Source: Legionella sp. W10-070 (GTDB lineage: Bacteria; Pseudomonadota; Gammaproteobacteria; Legionellales; Legionellaceae). Taken from it: 64,000 nucleotides of DNA. The stretch is taken from positions 1 to 64,000 of the forward strand of contig NZ_CAAAJC010000012.1 in NCBI RefSeq assembly GCF_900640175.1, written 5' to 3'. The notes beneath the pieces are model-generated. The model saw only the letters and a list, made by a program, of their open reading frames with translations. It was not told where the DNA came from and did no database searches. A program made the translations under genes and the position numbers. This document shows, piece by piece, positions 34,872 through 43,480 of the stretch (the first letter of the stretch is position 1; each line of letters opens with the position of its first letter).

Positions 34872-35749
34872 CTGGAGCACCTTGTGATGGTAATTTTTTC
34901 TTGATAAGCACCGCTTCCGATAATAAGTATCGCTTTATCAAATACACCGTCTACGATGTAGCGACAGCCTTGAACGCGATAATTCACCATGACCGATTCA
35001 GACTTTCCAAAAAGACCTTTGCTTCTTAAAACCAAAAGCGCAGGAGCATCATTTTGAGCCATGGCTTTGGGCATCTCGATGATGGTTTTAACACCGTTGT
35101 TATAGACTCGAACCGGCTTCAATCGGGAGTTGCCTTGAACTTTATAGTTAAAGTTAAGATCGCCCAGATACTCATGGGTTTCTGGCAAGGTATCCATTTT
35201 GCGTCTTTCAGCTTGCATGTGTTGAATGAGTTGCCACTTGGCTTTTGCTTCATCGGGGTATGTGAATGAAATGTAGGGCATAAACTCGGTGCGATCTGAC
35301 TTTAGTCTGAAGTGATACGTCCTTCGGTCAGTCGTGACAACCATTGATGAATCAAGCCCTACATCTTTAGGTTTGATGAGCAGATGGATTTGTTGTGAGC
35401 TGCCGGAACCTGTGATGGAGGGTTCTACGACAAAACGCGGATCACCGACATTCATGTCGTTAAACTGTTCACCGGGTTGCAGGGCAATATCACAAACCTG
35501 TAAGGGTGCACACACCACTCTGATTTGTCCTGAGCCATAAATAAAACTGACCGAACCATCGGCAGAGGCAAAAGGCTTACTCGTTTTTTCGCCCTTTTGG
35601 GTACGCTCTGCAATATCTAGTGCCTGCTTTTCCTGAGTTGAGAGCTTAGGATCGGTTTCTGAAAAATATCGGTTGGCAATCTCGGTATTATCCAATGCAA
35701 ACCCAGCCAGCGGGGTGAGTAAACACAAGGTGCTGATGATTCGTTTCAT
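34868..35749 (-). CDS. trbG: TrbG/VirB9-like outer-membrane ring protein
   Basis: A 293-residue periplasmic protein with a signal peptide (about 1-18, ending GFA). The central GSGQIRVVCAPLQVCDIALQ segment and the C-terminal YNNGVKTIIEMPKAMAQNDAPAL plus VNYRVQGCRYIVDGVFDKAIL segments are the standard VirB9/TrbG motifs. It forms the outer-membrane core complex with TrbH and TrbI. Its ATG overlaps the end of trbF. Confidence 0.94.
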   Translation of the reverse strand: MKRIISTLCLLTPLAGFALDNTEIANRYFSETDPKLSTQEKQALDIAERTQKGEKTSKPFASADGSVSFIYGSGQIRVVCAPLQVCDIALQPGEQFNDMNVGDPRFVVEPSITGSGSSQQIHLLIKPKDVGLDSSMVVTTDRRTYHFRLKSDRTEFMPYISFTYPDEAKAKWQLIQHMQAERRKMDTLPETHEYLGDLNFNYKVQGNSRLKPVRVYNNGVKTIIEMPKAMAQNDAPALLVLRSKGLFGKSESVMVNYRVQGCRYIVDGVFDKAILIIGSGAYQEKITITRCSR

Positions 35750-36444
35750 TGCTGTTCTCCATGCTTTAATTCGTAGGACCAGTTAAAGTCACGCACATAA
35801 ATCAGGTGAGGATTTTTCAACATGGACTCACTGGCGGCATCATGGACTTCATTGTCCTGATATAGGGTAATCATCGCTTTCATCATGCGTGGTTTTTCTT
35901 TGAGCGTACCATCACGATTTCTCACGGTTTCAATCCAGTCGACTTGCCAGGTTTCATCCGACTCTTGAAGCACCGAACGGATATCAATACTCACAATTTC
36001 ATGAGTGGCTCGCTCAAATGGATTGGATTGTTGCTTGTCGCTATAGAATTCCTGAACTTTCGTTAAGGCGGCATCGTTGGCATTGAGGTAAGCGTACACT
36101 TGAAAAACCGCTTTCTTTTGCAGCTCCGCATCAAGACTTACCATGCGAATGTTTTCAATAAAATGGGCAGCTGCCGCGCGATAATCATCCAAAGTTGCAT
36201 CACCCACTTTATCGGCGCGTGTGATGGAGAGCGTATTCCCATTGGCATCTTGCTGAAACACCAACGGGATGAATTTCGATTGGCTACCAATAGCTATGAG
36301 TCCACCTACGGCCGCCAAGGCAATCAGAAGGCTAGATAAGCCTACCAGTTGCCAAACCTGCAGTGATTTCATAAGCCCTGCGGTATGAACATTCCATGCG
36401 CGTCTGGCGTTGAGATAAGGGTTGTTTGTTAATGCTTGTTTCAT
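35746..36444 (-). CDS. trbF: TrbF/VirB8-like inner-membrane protein
   Basis: The ATG at 36444 overlaps the trbE stop (ATGA) and gives 232 residues; a longer frame would run into trbE. An N-terminal cytoplasmic stretch (NNPYLNARRAWNVH) precedes a membrane segment (about 30-52) and a VirB8-fold periplasmic domain ending with the WQVDWIETVRNRDGTL motif. It nucleates the mating-pair complex in the inner membrane. Confidence 0.93.
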   Translation of the reverse strand: MKQALTNNPYLNARRAWNVHTAGLMKSLQVWQLVGLSSLLIALAAVGGLIAIGSQSKFIPLVFQQDANGNTLSITRADKVGDATLDDYRAAAAHFIENIRMVSLDAELQKKAVFQVYAYLNANDAALTKVQEFYSDKQQSNPFERATHEIVSIDIRSVLQESDETWQVDWIETVRNRDGTLKEKPRMMKAMITLYQDNEVHDAASESMLKNPHLIYVRDFNWSYELKHGEQQ

Positions 36445-38975
36445 GCTGCTTCTCCATAGAGTTCTGTGGAAATCCCTTTTTCTAAAAGCCATTGATTGAC
36501 CCACACATCCCCATGCTTTTGTTCCAGTTGCTGCATGCGAGCGATAGAGTCGGGATCGGTTGTGCCAACGACTGCCAGGGCATAAGGCCCCAAGGCTAAC
36601 TGATACAATCGCTGACCTTTTTCACTGACATAGTAATAATCACGTTTGGGTTGGGCTGTTGCTATGATGTCAATCTGGCGTGGGTTTAAGCCCATACGCT
36701 CATAAATCAGGCGTGTTTCAGGATCTCTGGCATACAGATTCGGTAAAAAGATTTTGGTGGCGGTTGATTCAACAATAATGTCTAAGATGCCAGAATTGGC
36801 TGCATGGGATAAATGCTGGGTTGCCATAAATACCACGCAGTTTTTCTTGGCTATGGAATCAAGCCATTCTGCAATTTTGTTTTTGAACACTGGATGCGCC
36901 AGCATCAACCAGGCTTCATCAAGTAGGATTAGCGTGGGTCGGCCATCTAATGAGGTTTCAATACGTCTAAAGAGATAGAGCAACACTGGCAAGGCAAATT
37001 TCTCGCCCAAACCCATAAGATGCTCTATTTCAAAGGTCATGAAGGACGACAAACCCAGCCCATCGGATTCGGCATCTAACAAATGCCCCATCAAACCATC
37101 AATAGTGTATTGCTTTAAGGTTTCTCGTATAGGTTCATCCTGTATGGTCATGACAAATTCGGATAAGGTTTTAGAGCCACTTTGATGCATGCTGATGATG
37201 GCATGGCCGATTTCATTGCGTTGCGCGGGTGTTGTATTTAAACCATTCAAGGCCAGAATGGTATCAATCCACTCCATAGCCCAGGCTCTATCGGCTTTTG
37301 TTTCTAAAAACTGTAAGGGTGCGAACGCCAGGCGGGAGTTTTTATCTGCAATGGTAAAATGCTCGCCACCGGTTGCCTTACAGGTAGGATACATGGACAT
37401 GCCCTTATCAAAAGCATAAATACGAGCATCTTTATAACGACGCCAGGACAATGCCAATAAACCTAGATGGGTTGATTTACCGGAGCGTGTGGGTCCAAAC
37501 ATAATGCCATGACCTAAATCTCTCACGTGAAGATTCAAACGAAATGGCGCGTTGCCGCTGGTGAGGCAGTGCATCAAGGGTGGTGCATTGAGTGGAAACA
37601 GCGGACAAGGCGCTTTATTTTCGCCTGTCCAAATACTGGATGTGGGGAGTAAATCCGCCAAATTCATGGTGTTTATCAAAGGCCGTCTAATGTTTTCAAC
37701 GCCATGACCGGGTAGGCTTCCCATAAACGCATCCATGGTATTGATGGTTTCAGTGCGTGCACTAAAGCCCAAGGCATTGATATTTTTTTCAATAAAGAGA
37801 GCGGCTTTTTCAACTTGCGCTCTATCTTCATCCATTAATACCACTACAGAGGTGTAATAGCCTTGACCCACCATGCCCGAGTTGGTTTCAGCAATTGCGG
37901 CTTGCGCATCCTGAACCATATTTAGCGCATCTTCATCGATAACCCCTGAGTTGGTCTGAAACATCTGATCAAAAAAGCCCCTGATTTTTTGCTTCCATTT
38001 TTTACGAAACTTGGTGAAATGCGCCACGGCTTCATGGGCATCCAGGAAGATAAAGCGAGAGTTCCAACGGTATTCAACGGGTAATTGCGTTAGAAGCGTT
38101 AAAATGCCAGGATACGACTCCATGGGAAATCCTTCTATGGCAACGCATTGAATGAACTTACGACCGATTTTAGGAGTAATGCCCGACGTTAATTCCTGTC
38201 CACCAATCAGTGCATCCAGATACATTGGATTCTTGGGCAGGTTCACCGGGTGATTCAGCCCTGTGACGCAGTATTGTATGTGTCTTAAGAAATGGTCCTG
38301 GGTGATTTTTTGGTCGTCATGGATGATCACTTCAGAACCTAGTCGTTCAAGGTGTACTGCAGCACTCATGCGTGACTCAAAGTTTCTGCAGGCTTGCTTA
38401 AACGTCTCAATCAATTGATGTGTTTGTGCTTTTTGACTCAGTGACTCACCGGAATCATCAAACAGCAATTCAACAAAGCGTTTTTGTGCCAATACCGGTG
38501 GATACCAGGTGAGCGTAATAACAAAATATCCCTCGAACAACGTGCCTATATTTTCAAATAACTGCCGTCTTTCTTCATCGACTGCCTTTGATACTGAATC
38601 GGGAAAGTATGAGGCGCTGCGTTCACTATAACTAGGAGCTGCACGTCTTATCGCATCGACATGAATCATCCAGCCATTACCCATGGCAGATAAGGCTTGA
38701 TTGATACGAAAAGCCATCGTTTCGCGCGCTTCATCGGTTGTGTTGGCAATGTCTTCCCCCTGATACATCCAGGCAGACATGAACGAGCCATTTTTGCCGA
38801 CAATCACGCCATCATCGACTACTGCCGCATAGTTCAATAAATCCACCAGACCAGCCGTTTGGCTGCGATGCTTTCTGACATGGTGCTCGCGGCTTTTCAA
38901 TCGAGTGACACTAAATAGCGTTCCTAAAAGCAAAAGCCCTGTGATGCTGATTAAAAAGCTAATGCATGCAATCAT
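36441..38975 (-). CDS. trbE: TrbE/VirB4-like ATPase
   Basis: An 844-residue ATPase of typical VirB4 length. N-terminal hydrophobic segment (IACISFLISITGLLLLGTLF), Walker A GPTRSGKSTHLG near 492-503, Walker B TLILLDEAWLML near 680-690, and the VFMATQHLSHA motif. It powers pilus biogenesis and substrate transfer. It overlaps trbD and trbF by 4 bp each, in the middle of the trb operon. Confidence 0.95.
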   Translation of the reverse strand: MIACISFLISITGLLLLGTLFSVTRLKSREHHVRKHRSQTAGLVDLLNYAAVVDDGVIVGKNGSFMSAWMYQGEDIANTTDEARETMAFRINQALSAMGNGWMIHVDAIRRAAPSYSERSASYFPDSVSKAVDEERRQLFENIGTLFEGYFVITLTWYPPVLAQKRFVELLFDDSGESLSQKAQTHQLIETFKQACRNFESRMSAAVHLERLGSEVIIHDDQKITQDHFLRHIQYCVTGLNHPVNLPKNPMYLDALIGGQELTSGITPKIGRKFIQCVAIEGFPMESYPGILTLLTQLPVEYRWNSRFIFLDAHEAVAHFTKFRKKWKQKIRGFFDQMFQTNSGVIDEDALNMVQDAQAAIAETNSGMVGQGYYTSVVVLMDEDRAQVEKAALFIEKNINALGFSARTETINTMDAFMGSLPGHGVENIRRPLINTMNLADLLPTSSIWTGENKAPCPLFPLNAPPLMHCLTSGNAPFRLNLHVRDLGHGIMFGPTRSGKSTHLGLLALSWRRYKDARIYAFDKGMSMYPTCKATGGEHFTIADKNSRLAFAPLQFLETKADRAWAMEWIDTILALNGLNTTPAQRNEIGHAIISMHQSGSKTLSEFVMTIQDEPIRETLKQYTIDGLMGHLLDAESDGLGLSSFMTFEIEHLMGLGEKFALPVLLYLFRRIETSLDGRPTLILLDEAWLMLAHPVFKNKIAEWLDSIAKKNCVVFMATQHLSHAANSGILDIIVESTATKIFLPNLYARDPETRLIYERMGLNPRQIDIIATAQPKRDYYYVSEKGQRLYQLALGPYALAVVGTTDPDSIARMQQLEQKHGDVWVNQWLLEKGISTELYGEAA

Positions 38976-39271
38976 AAATACCCCCGTTTATTATTGCGAA
39001 AGGGGGTTGAACGCGCTGGGTAATAGTCTTGATAGCCTCTTTGTCTTAGATAAACCGCTCTCATATAAGGATCGGACTTGGCCATCAGGCGAAGTCCTTT
39101 TAATGATAAAAACCAAAGGGCAGCGCCAGAAATGGCAGCCAGCCAATCTTGAGCCGCAAAGATTAAAATGGCGGACAACAATCCTGAAAACATCACCAGT
39201 TCGCGATCCCCTCCCATAAAAAGACTGGGGCGGTTACCGCATTGTCGTATTGGAATCGTTCGAAGGCTCAT
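38972..39271 (-). CDS. trbD: TrbD/VirB3-like membrane protein
   Basis: A 99-residue protein with the TrbD start (RTIPIRQCGNRPSLFMGGDRELV), a pair of hydrophobic segments (about 30-60) and a basic tail. VirB3/TrbD is a small inner-membrane partner of VirB4/TrbE; its gene directly precedes trbE here with a 4-bp overlap. Confidence 0.92.
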   Translation of the reverse strand: MSLRTIPIRQCGNRPSLFMGGDRELVMFSGLLSAILIFAAQDWLAAISGAALWFLSLKGLRLMAKSDPYMRAVYLRQRGYQDYYPARSTPFRNNKRGYL

Positions 39272-39633
39272 GGCGCAAACTCCACTACCGATGGTCTGGA
39301 AATTTCAGCTCCTTTGCCTGTAATTGCCGTCATGGTATTTTGTGCGGCGACTAAGAATGAGAGTACCAACACAAAAAACACCAAGGTACGCATAAAGCCA
39401 TTCATGTCGCCACCAAAAATAAGCGTGGCTCCTGCGGCAACAAGACCGATGATGGCAGCAGAAAAAGCAAAGGGGCCGGTAATGGATTTTTGGATTTTGG
39501 TAAGCCACGAATCAAAAGGAAGTCCACCACCGGCACTCGATGCGCATGCGGGATGCGTGATGAGTAGTAGTAATAAAATGACAGTGCCTGTCATCAAAAG
39601 GTTTTTATAATTAAACAGTGTTGCTTGATTCAT
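39268..39633 (-). CDS. trbC: TrbC/VirB2-like pilin precursor
   Basis: The ATG at 39633 has GGAGAACCCC upstream and gives 121 residues with a long signal sequence ending near ACASS. The mature part shows two membrane segments and GGLPFDSWLTKIQKSITGP followed by IFGGDMNGFMRTLVFFVLVL, close to RP4 TrbC, which is trimmed at its C-terminus and cyclised by TraF. It would form the conjugative pilus. A traF gene is present at 28451-28984. Confidence 0.94.
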   Translation of the reverse strand: MNQATLFNYKNLLMTGTVILLLLLITHPACASSAGGGLPFDSWLTKIQKSITGPFAFSAAIIGLVAAGATLIFGGDMNGFMRTLVFFVLVLSFLVAAQNTMTAITGKGAEISRPSVVEFAP

Positions 39634-39643
39634 GGGGTTCTCC

Positions 39644-40612
39644 TTAAATGAGTGTTTCAATAATGTAATGTCCGTTTTCAAAGCCTTTTATGGATATGAT
39701 GTCTTCAACGCGCCGCCCTTGTGGGGTTCTTGCGATATGCACCACACAGTGAACTGCCTCACCAATGAGTGGCTCAATCTCAGCCGGTGCAGCAGGATTG
39801 CGGCTAATCAGAGATTTCAAACGCTGAAGCCCCGCCAGGCAGTTATTGGCATGCAGTGTGGCGGCACCGCCTTCATGACCGGTATTCCAGGCATCAAGTA
39901 AATCCAGCGCTTCTCCACCTCTGACCTCACCGACCAGGATTCGGTCAGGGCGCATTCGAAGGGTGGTTTTCAACAGTTGCGTCATGTTGACATCAAGTGT
40001 TGTGTGGTATTGAACACAGTTTTCAGCAGCACATTGAATTTCTCCCGTGTCTTCGATAATAAAGACGCGCTCAGTGGGTGAGTGATTCACCATTTCATTG
40101 ATAATGGCGTTAACCAATGTGGTTTTACCCGACCCCGTGCCGCCAACAACCAGAATGTTTCGATGCGTTTTCACTGCATTTTTAATCACCGCACATTGTG
40201 CTGTAGTCATTACCTCTGATTGCACATAGTCATCCAGGCTAAATACCGAGATGGCTTTTTTACGAATGGCAAAAGTGGGCTTGGATACCACGGGGGGTAA
40301 TTGCCCTGCAAAGCGAGATCCATCCAGTGGCAGTTCGCCTTCAAGTATTGGATTAAATCGAGTGACCTCTTTTCCATGAAATCCAGCCACCGTTTTAATG
40401 ATGGATTCTGCGCGTGCCTCAATGATGCTTCCTATGCAATGCATGGTTTCGCCAAGGCGCTCTTGCCAGAGTTTGCCATCGGCATTAAGCATGATTTCAA
40501 CTGTTTTTGGATCGTTTAACGCACTTTCGATTAAAGGCCCTAAATCACGCCGTAGTTTCTCTTTGGCTCTATCTTTTACCGTAACACTTTCATCGTCATG
40601 TCCTGTCATCAT
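39644..40612 (-). CDS. trbB: TrbB/VirB11-like ATPase
   Basis: A 322-residue hexameric ATPase: Walker A VGGTGSGKTTL (about 155-165), Asp box TERVFIIEDTGEIQC, His box AATLHANN (about 260) and the conserved RILVGEVRGGEALDLLDAWN. It switches the secretion machine between pilus assembly and DNA transfer. AAGGACC precedes the two ATG codons at 40612 and 40609. It heads the trbB-trbL order known from RP4. Confidence 0.95.
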   Translation of the reverse strand: MMTGHDDESVTVKDRAKEKLRRDLGPLIESALNDPKTVEIMLNADGKLWQERLGETMHCIGSIIEARAESIIKTVAGFHGKEVTRFNPILEGELPLDGSRFAGQLPPVVSKPTFAIRKKAISVFSLDDYVQSEVMTTAQCAVIKNAVKTHRNILVVGGTGSGKTTLVNAIINEMVNHSPTERVFIIEDTGEIQCAAENCVQYHTTLDVNMTQLLKTTLRMRPDRILVGEVRGGEALDLLDAWNTGHEGGAATLHANNCLAGLQRLKSLISRNPAAPAEIEPLIGEAVHCVVHIARTPQGRRVEDIISIKGFENGHYIIETLI

Positions 40613-40629
40613 GGTCCTTGTTCTTGAGA

Positions 40630-41259
40630 TTAAAATACGATGGATAACCCAACGAGTATGGAGTCCTGAGAAGGGATCCCCTCGATGTACCCGGTTTCAG
40701 TAAATGGATTGACCTGATAATTGGGATGACTGCCAAACACATGCTGATAGCCCAAAAAGAAGGCGCTGTTATCACTCATGCCATATCCAAGCCCGGCCTG
40801 AAGTTCAGGGTTTGTTTTTGCTAAATCGTTGACTTCATTCCTGTCGACTTGTAATTGCCTGTAGGCAAATCCTCCTTTAACAAAGCCAAACAAACCGGGG
40901 TTATCAAAAGGAGTTACCTTAAGGGTGAGCAACGCATCAATCAGAGGCTTAATCACAATACCCACCGGCTCACCGCCTAATACATCAAGCATGGGTTTGG
41001 GTGTGTCCAGTCGCATGGTGTTTCCGTTTTGCGCCCCGATTTCAAGACCCACGCTCAGCAGTTCAGAAACATCGTATTGCGCATCCAAACTCAACCGCCC
41101 CAGGACGCTTTGCCCATCATGGGCATAAGCATGTTGATACTGAGTGGCTCCAGTGCTGCCGGAAATACCGAAGCGGAGTCCTTTGCAATCAAAGCAATTA
41201 CTTGCCTGAGCCAGAGGGCTAAAAAGCGCTAGCCCCAAAAACAGATAGTGAATTTTCAT
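40630..41259 (-). CDS. Outer-membrane beta-barrel-like protein of the transfer operon
   Basis: The ATG at 41259 with AAGGATG upstream gives a 209-residue protein with a signal peptide ending AQA (about residue 18); a longer frame would overlap the upstream gene. Repeated amphipathic strands ending in aromatic residues (LGRLSLDAQYDVSELLSVGLEIG, SAFFLGYQHVF, DSILVGLSIVF with terminal Phe) suggest an OmpA/OmpW-like barrel. A CFDC pair is near the mature N-terminus. It sits between trbB and two Lcl-type surface proteins, so it may help display them. Confidence 0.65.
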   Translation of the reverse strand: MKIHYLFLGLALFSPLAQASNCFDCKGLRFGISGSTGATQYQHAYAHDGQSVLGRLSLDAQYDVSELLSVGLEIGAQNGNTMRLDTPKPMLDVLGGEPVGIVIKPLIDALLTLKVTPFDNPGLFGFVKGGFAYRQLQVDRNEVNDLAKTNPELQAGLGYGMSDNSAFFLGYQHVFGSHPNYQVNPFTETGYIEGIPSQDSILVGLSIVF

Positions 41260-41275
41260 CGTGCATCCTTGTTGA

Positions 41276-41986
41276 TTAAAAACGGGATATTGCCCTGACA
41301 CGACCCATCGTGTTTGCCTTATCGCTAGCAACTAATTCACCGCTTGAAAAATTAATCAGCCATGCGTTCGAAGCACTTGCTTCGGTTGAGGTCCAATAAA
41401 AGTCGGGGGCAAAGGATGCACGATTGCCTGCGCGCAAATTGGTGTGCATCAATTGCAACTCAAAAGCCGAGGGTAAATACCAGCCGCCATAACAAACACC
41501 TTGATTGACGATGGGCGTTTTACAGGGCGTGATGCCATCGGCTTGAACTTGAAATTGAGAGGCCAGGAGGGCAGCAAATCGGCCTTTTTGATTATCAATG
41601 GTCTGGCTTGCAATGATGAGGCGCGTATTGGTCTCACCAGAACCGATACCATCACCTCGTGCATTGGTTATTTTGTTGCCTGAAGCCCCATTGCGCCATT
41701 GAATACCTTCTTCAGTCACGTCAATTTTGCTGGCGATCAAGCCGTGTTGTTTAGATTCATCCACCCAGAAAATAATGCCACCATGATATGCTTCACCAAG
41801 CTGGTGCAGGTTTTGATTGGCTTTTAAATGTCCGATTTCGTCAAAGAGTTTCTGGATATTAATATTGGCTTCACCAATTAGAGTGTAGGCATACTGAATT
41901 TTCGCCCACATTTCAGTATCATCGGCTGCAAATGAGGATGCAGCTGGGAGCAATAAAGCAAGTCCAAGTAATTTTTTTAATGTCAT
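41276..41986 (-). CDS. Lcl_C (DUF1566) domain surface protein, copy 1
   Basis: A 236-residue secreted protein with a signal peptide (about 1-20, ending SFA). A helical stretch (about 25-55) precedes the Lcl C-terminal-type domain: GEAYHGGIIFWVDESKQHGLIAS, WRNGASGNKITNARGDG, CYGGWYLPSAFELQLM and YWTSTEASASNAWLINFSSG. This C-type-lectin-like fold forms the tip domain of Legionella collagen-like adhesin Lcl. It is a diverged tandem copy of the gene at 42005-42721. It may act as adhesin for recipient or host surfaces. Confidence 0.82.
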   Translation of the reverse strand: MTLKKLLGLALLLPAASSFAADDTEMWAKIQYAYTLIGEANINIQKLFDEIGHLKANQNLHQLGEAYHGGIIFWVDESKQHGLIASKIDVTEEGIQWRNGASGNKITNARGDGIGSGETNTRLIIASQTIDNQKGRFAALLASQFQVQADGITPCKTPIVNQGVCYGGWYLPSAFELQLMHTNLRAGNRASFAPDFYWTSTEASASNAWLINFSSGELVASDKANTMGRVRAISRF

Positions 41987-42004
41987 GGTTTGATTCCTTA
42001 TCGG

Positions 42005-42721
42005 TTAAAATGCATGGATGGGAAGAACATGAGCCTCCATAGCCTTATCTGTACTAGACTGGGCACCACTGCCAAAGTCGAACACATAAGCACTAGAAAC
42101 ACTGTCTTCACTAGAACTCCAATAACGACCTGCAATCCATTGTCCTAACCCATGAAGGTAGAGGTTTTGTCGTATCAGTTGTAACTCGGCCAATGACGGC
42201 AAATACCAGTTGCCATAACAAGCTTGAGTTTGATTACAAGGGGTCTCGCCATCTTCCTGAACCGCGAATTGATGGGCAATCAGTGCAGCAAATTGGCCTT
42301 CCTGATCGTCAATCGTTTGTTCAGAAATGATAAGATGCGTGTTTGAAAGACCTGCAAAAAGGCCATTCGCTCTGGCATTGGTGGTTTTGTCGCCACTTTC
42401 ACCATTTCTCCAGGGAATGCCTGCACCCGTTGTTGGGATCACGCGGGCGGCAACCAAGCCATGCTGCTGCGACTCATCCAACCAAAACACCACGCCGCCT
42501 TGATACAACTCACCAATACGATGCTTCAGTTCGGTGATTTGCGCCTCAATTCGGGTGTTTTCTTGGTGGATTTGAATCTGAACCTGTTCAACCGCCTCTT
42601 TAATTTGTTTATCCACATATTCTTTGGAAGCAGGACTTGCCGAGACAAAGGGGGATAGCACTATCAGAGCTAATGCTATGGCCGTTGAACCTGGCTTTTG
42701 ATTCATGGAGCGCTTAGTCAT
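42005..42721 (-). CDS. Lcl_C (DUF1566) domain surface protein, copy 2
   Basis: A 238-residue secreted protein with a signal peptide (ending VSA near residue 29) and a coiled-coil segment (KEYVDKQIKEAVEQVQIQIHQ, about 33-60) that may trimerise it. Then comes the Lcl_C domain with GELYQGGVVFWLDESQQHGLV, WRNGESGDKTTNARANG, CYGNWYLPSLAELQLI and YWSSSEDSVSSAYVFDFGSG. The AGGAAG site lies before the ATG. It stands upstream of its paralogue in the conjugation operon, downstream of the CsrA-like gene. Confidence 0.82.
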   Translation of the reverse strand: MTKRSMNQKPGSTAIALALIVLSPFVSASPASKEYVDKQIKEAVEQVQIQIHQENTRIEAQITELKHRIGELYQGGVVFWLDESQQHGLVAARVIPTTGAGIPWRNGESGDKTTNARANGLFAGLSNTHLIISEQTIDDQEGQFAALIAHQFAVQEDGETPCNQTQACYGNWYLPSLAELQLIRQNLYLHGLGQWIAGRYWSSSEDSVSSAYVFDFGSGAQSSTDKAMEAHVLPIHAF

Positions 42722-42735
42722 GACTCACTTCCTCG

Positions 42736-43008
42736 TTATTGATGATGTGCTGCAGGCTGGCTGCTGTGTTTAAATTTGGAGATGAGTCGATCCACGATGC
42801 TTACTTTGTTAGGGGCGGCTTCATAAAACCAGGCATCCTGTTGACGCTCTCTGTAGATGCGTCTTTGAATTTCATCGCGGTGAACAGGAAGCGATTGTGG
42901 GGCATCAAAGGCCAGACGCACTTCACCTTGACGATAACCCACCACTGTGCAGTACACGTCTTCACCGATAACTACCGACTCACCAACTTTTCTTGTTAAA
43001 ACCAACAT
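42736..43008 (-). CDS. lvrC: CsrA paralogue (LvrC / CsrT type)
   Basis: A 90-residue protein: residues 1-55 are CsrA (MLVLTRKVGESVVIGED, VHRDEIQRRIYRER) with RNA-contact positions L4 and R44 conserved. A 35-residue C-terminal extension (about 56-90, KVSIVDRLISKFKHSSQ) is absent from core CsrA (about 61-64 aa). CsrA-like genes called lvrC or csrT are typical of Legionella conjugative elements and control transmission traits post-transcriptionally. It is next to lvrB and lvrA-like genes, as in those elements. Confidence 0.92.
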   Translation of the reverse strand: MLVLTRKVGESVVIGEDVYCTVVGYRQGEVRLAFDAPQSLPVHRDEIQRRIYRERQQDAWFYEAAPNKVSIVDRLISKFKHSSQPAAHHQ

Positions 43009-43027
43009 GGTTTTTCTCCTTGTTTTG

Positions 43028-43480
43028 TTAAATTAAATAGGCTTTGCATTGCCTGATATGTAGTTCAACCACAGCTTCGCTTACTGGCTGGTAAGCATCT
43101 TTTGCTACATAAAACGAACGGCGTTTCTTGATAGAACGACAAAGACCAATCATCTGCGGCAAACTTGGCGGCATTTCGGTATGATCGCGACAGGTTAAAA
43201 TCGCCTCATTCAAAACCGCATCACTGAACGGCTCTAAACCCTCCAGCCACTCTTTTTTTGCAAACTCTAAAAATCCTTCACTCTTAAACTGGCTGCGCCA
43301 TAAATGCCCGTAAAACACAGCAAAGCGGGTAAACAGATTCTCAATCCGCTTTTTAGAGCTGTCGGTAGCTCCGCAGGCTGATGACGTTGGATTGCTGCTG
43401 TTCGTCTTCACTGCTTCCTGCTTCTGGATTCCAGAAGGGGTCAATGGCTTCGTTGTTAGTATTTGTGCGACGCTTCTCAT
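43028..43480 (-). CDS. lvrB: LvrB-like protein
   Basis: A 150-residue protein with a Ser/Thr-rich N-terminus (about 1-45) and a helical core (ENLFTRFAVFYGHLWRSQF, then CRDHTEMPPSLPQMIGLCRSI), resembling the C-terminal domain of phage replication P-type proteins. Start at 43480 has AGGAGAAAAGGA upstream. Its first 128 bp overlap the 3' end of the lvrA-like gene in another frame. Position between lvrA and lvrC matches Legionella elements; function is unknown. Confidence 0.7.
   Translation of the reverse strand: MRSVAQILTTKPLTPSGIQKQEAVKTNSSNPTSSACGATDSSKKRIENLFTRFAVFYGHLWRSQFKSEGFLEFAKKEWLEGLEPFSDAVLNEAILTCRDHTEMPPSLPQMIGLCRSIKKRRSFYVAKDAYQPVSEAVVELHIRQCKAYLI

Noticed and set aside
36445-36504. 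Longer N-terminus for trbF
   Set aside because: It overlaps the end of trbE, while the ATG at 36444 makes the usual ATGA junction.
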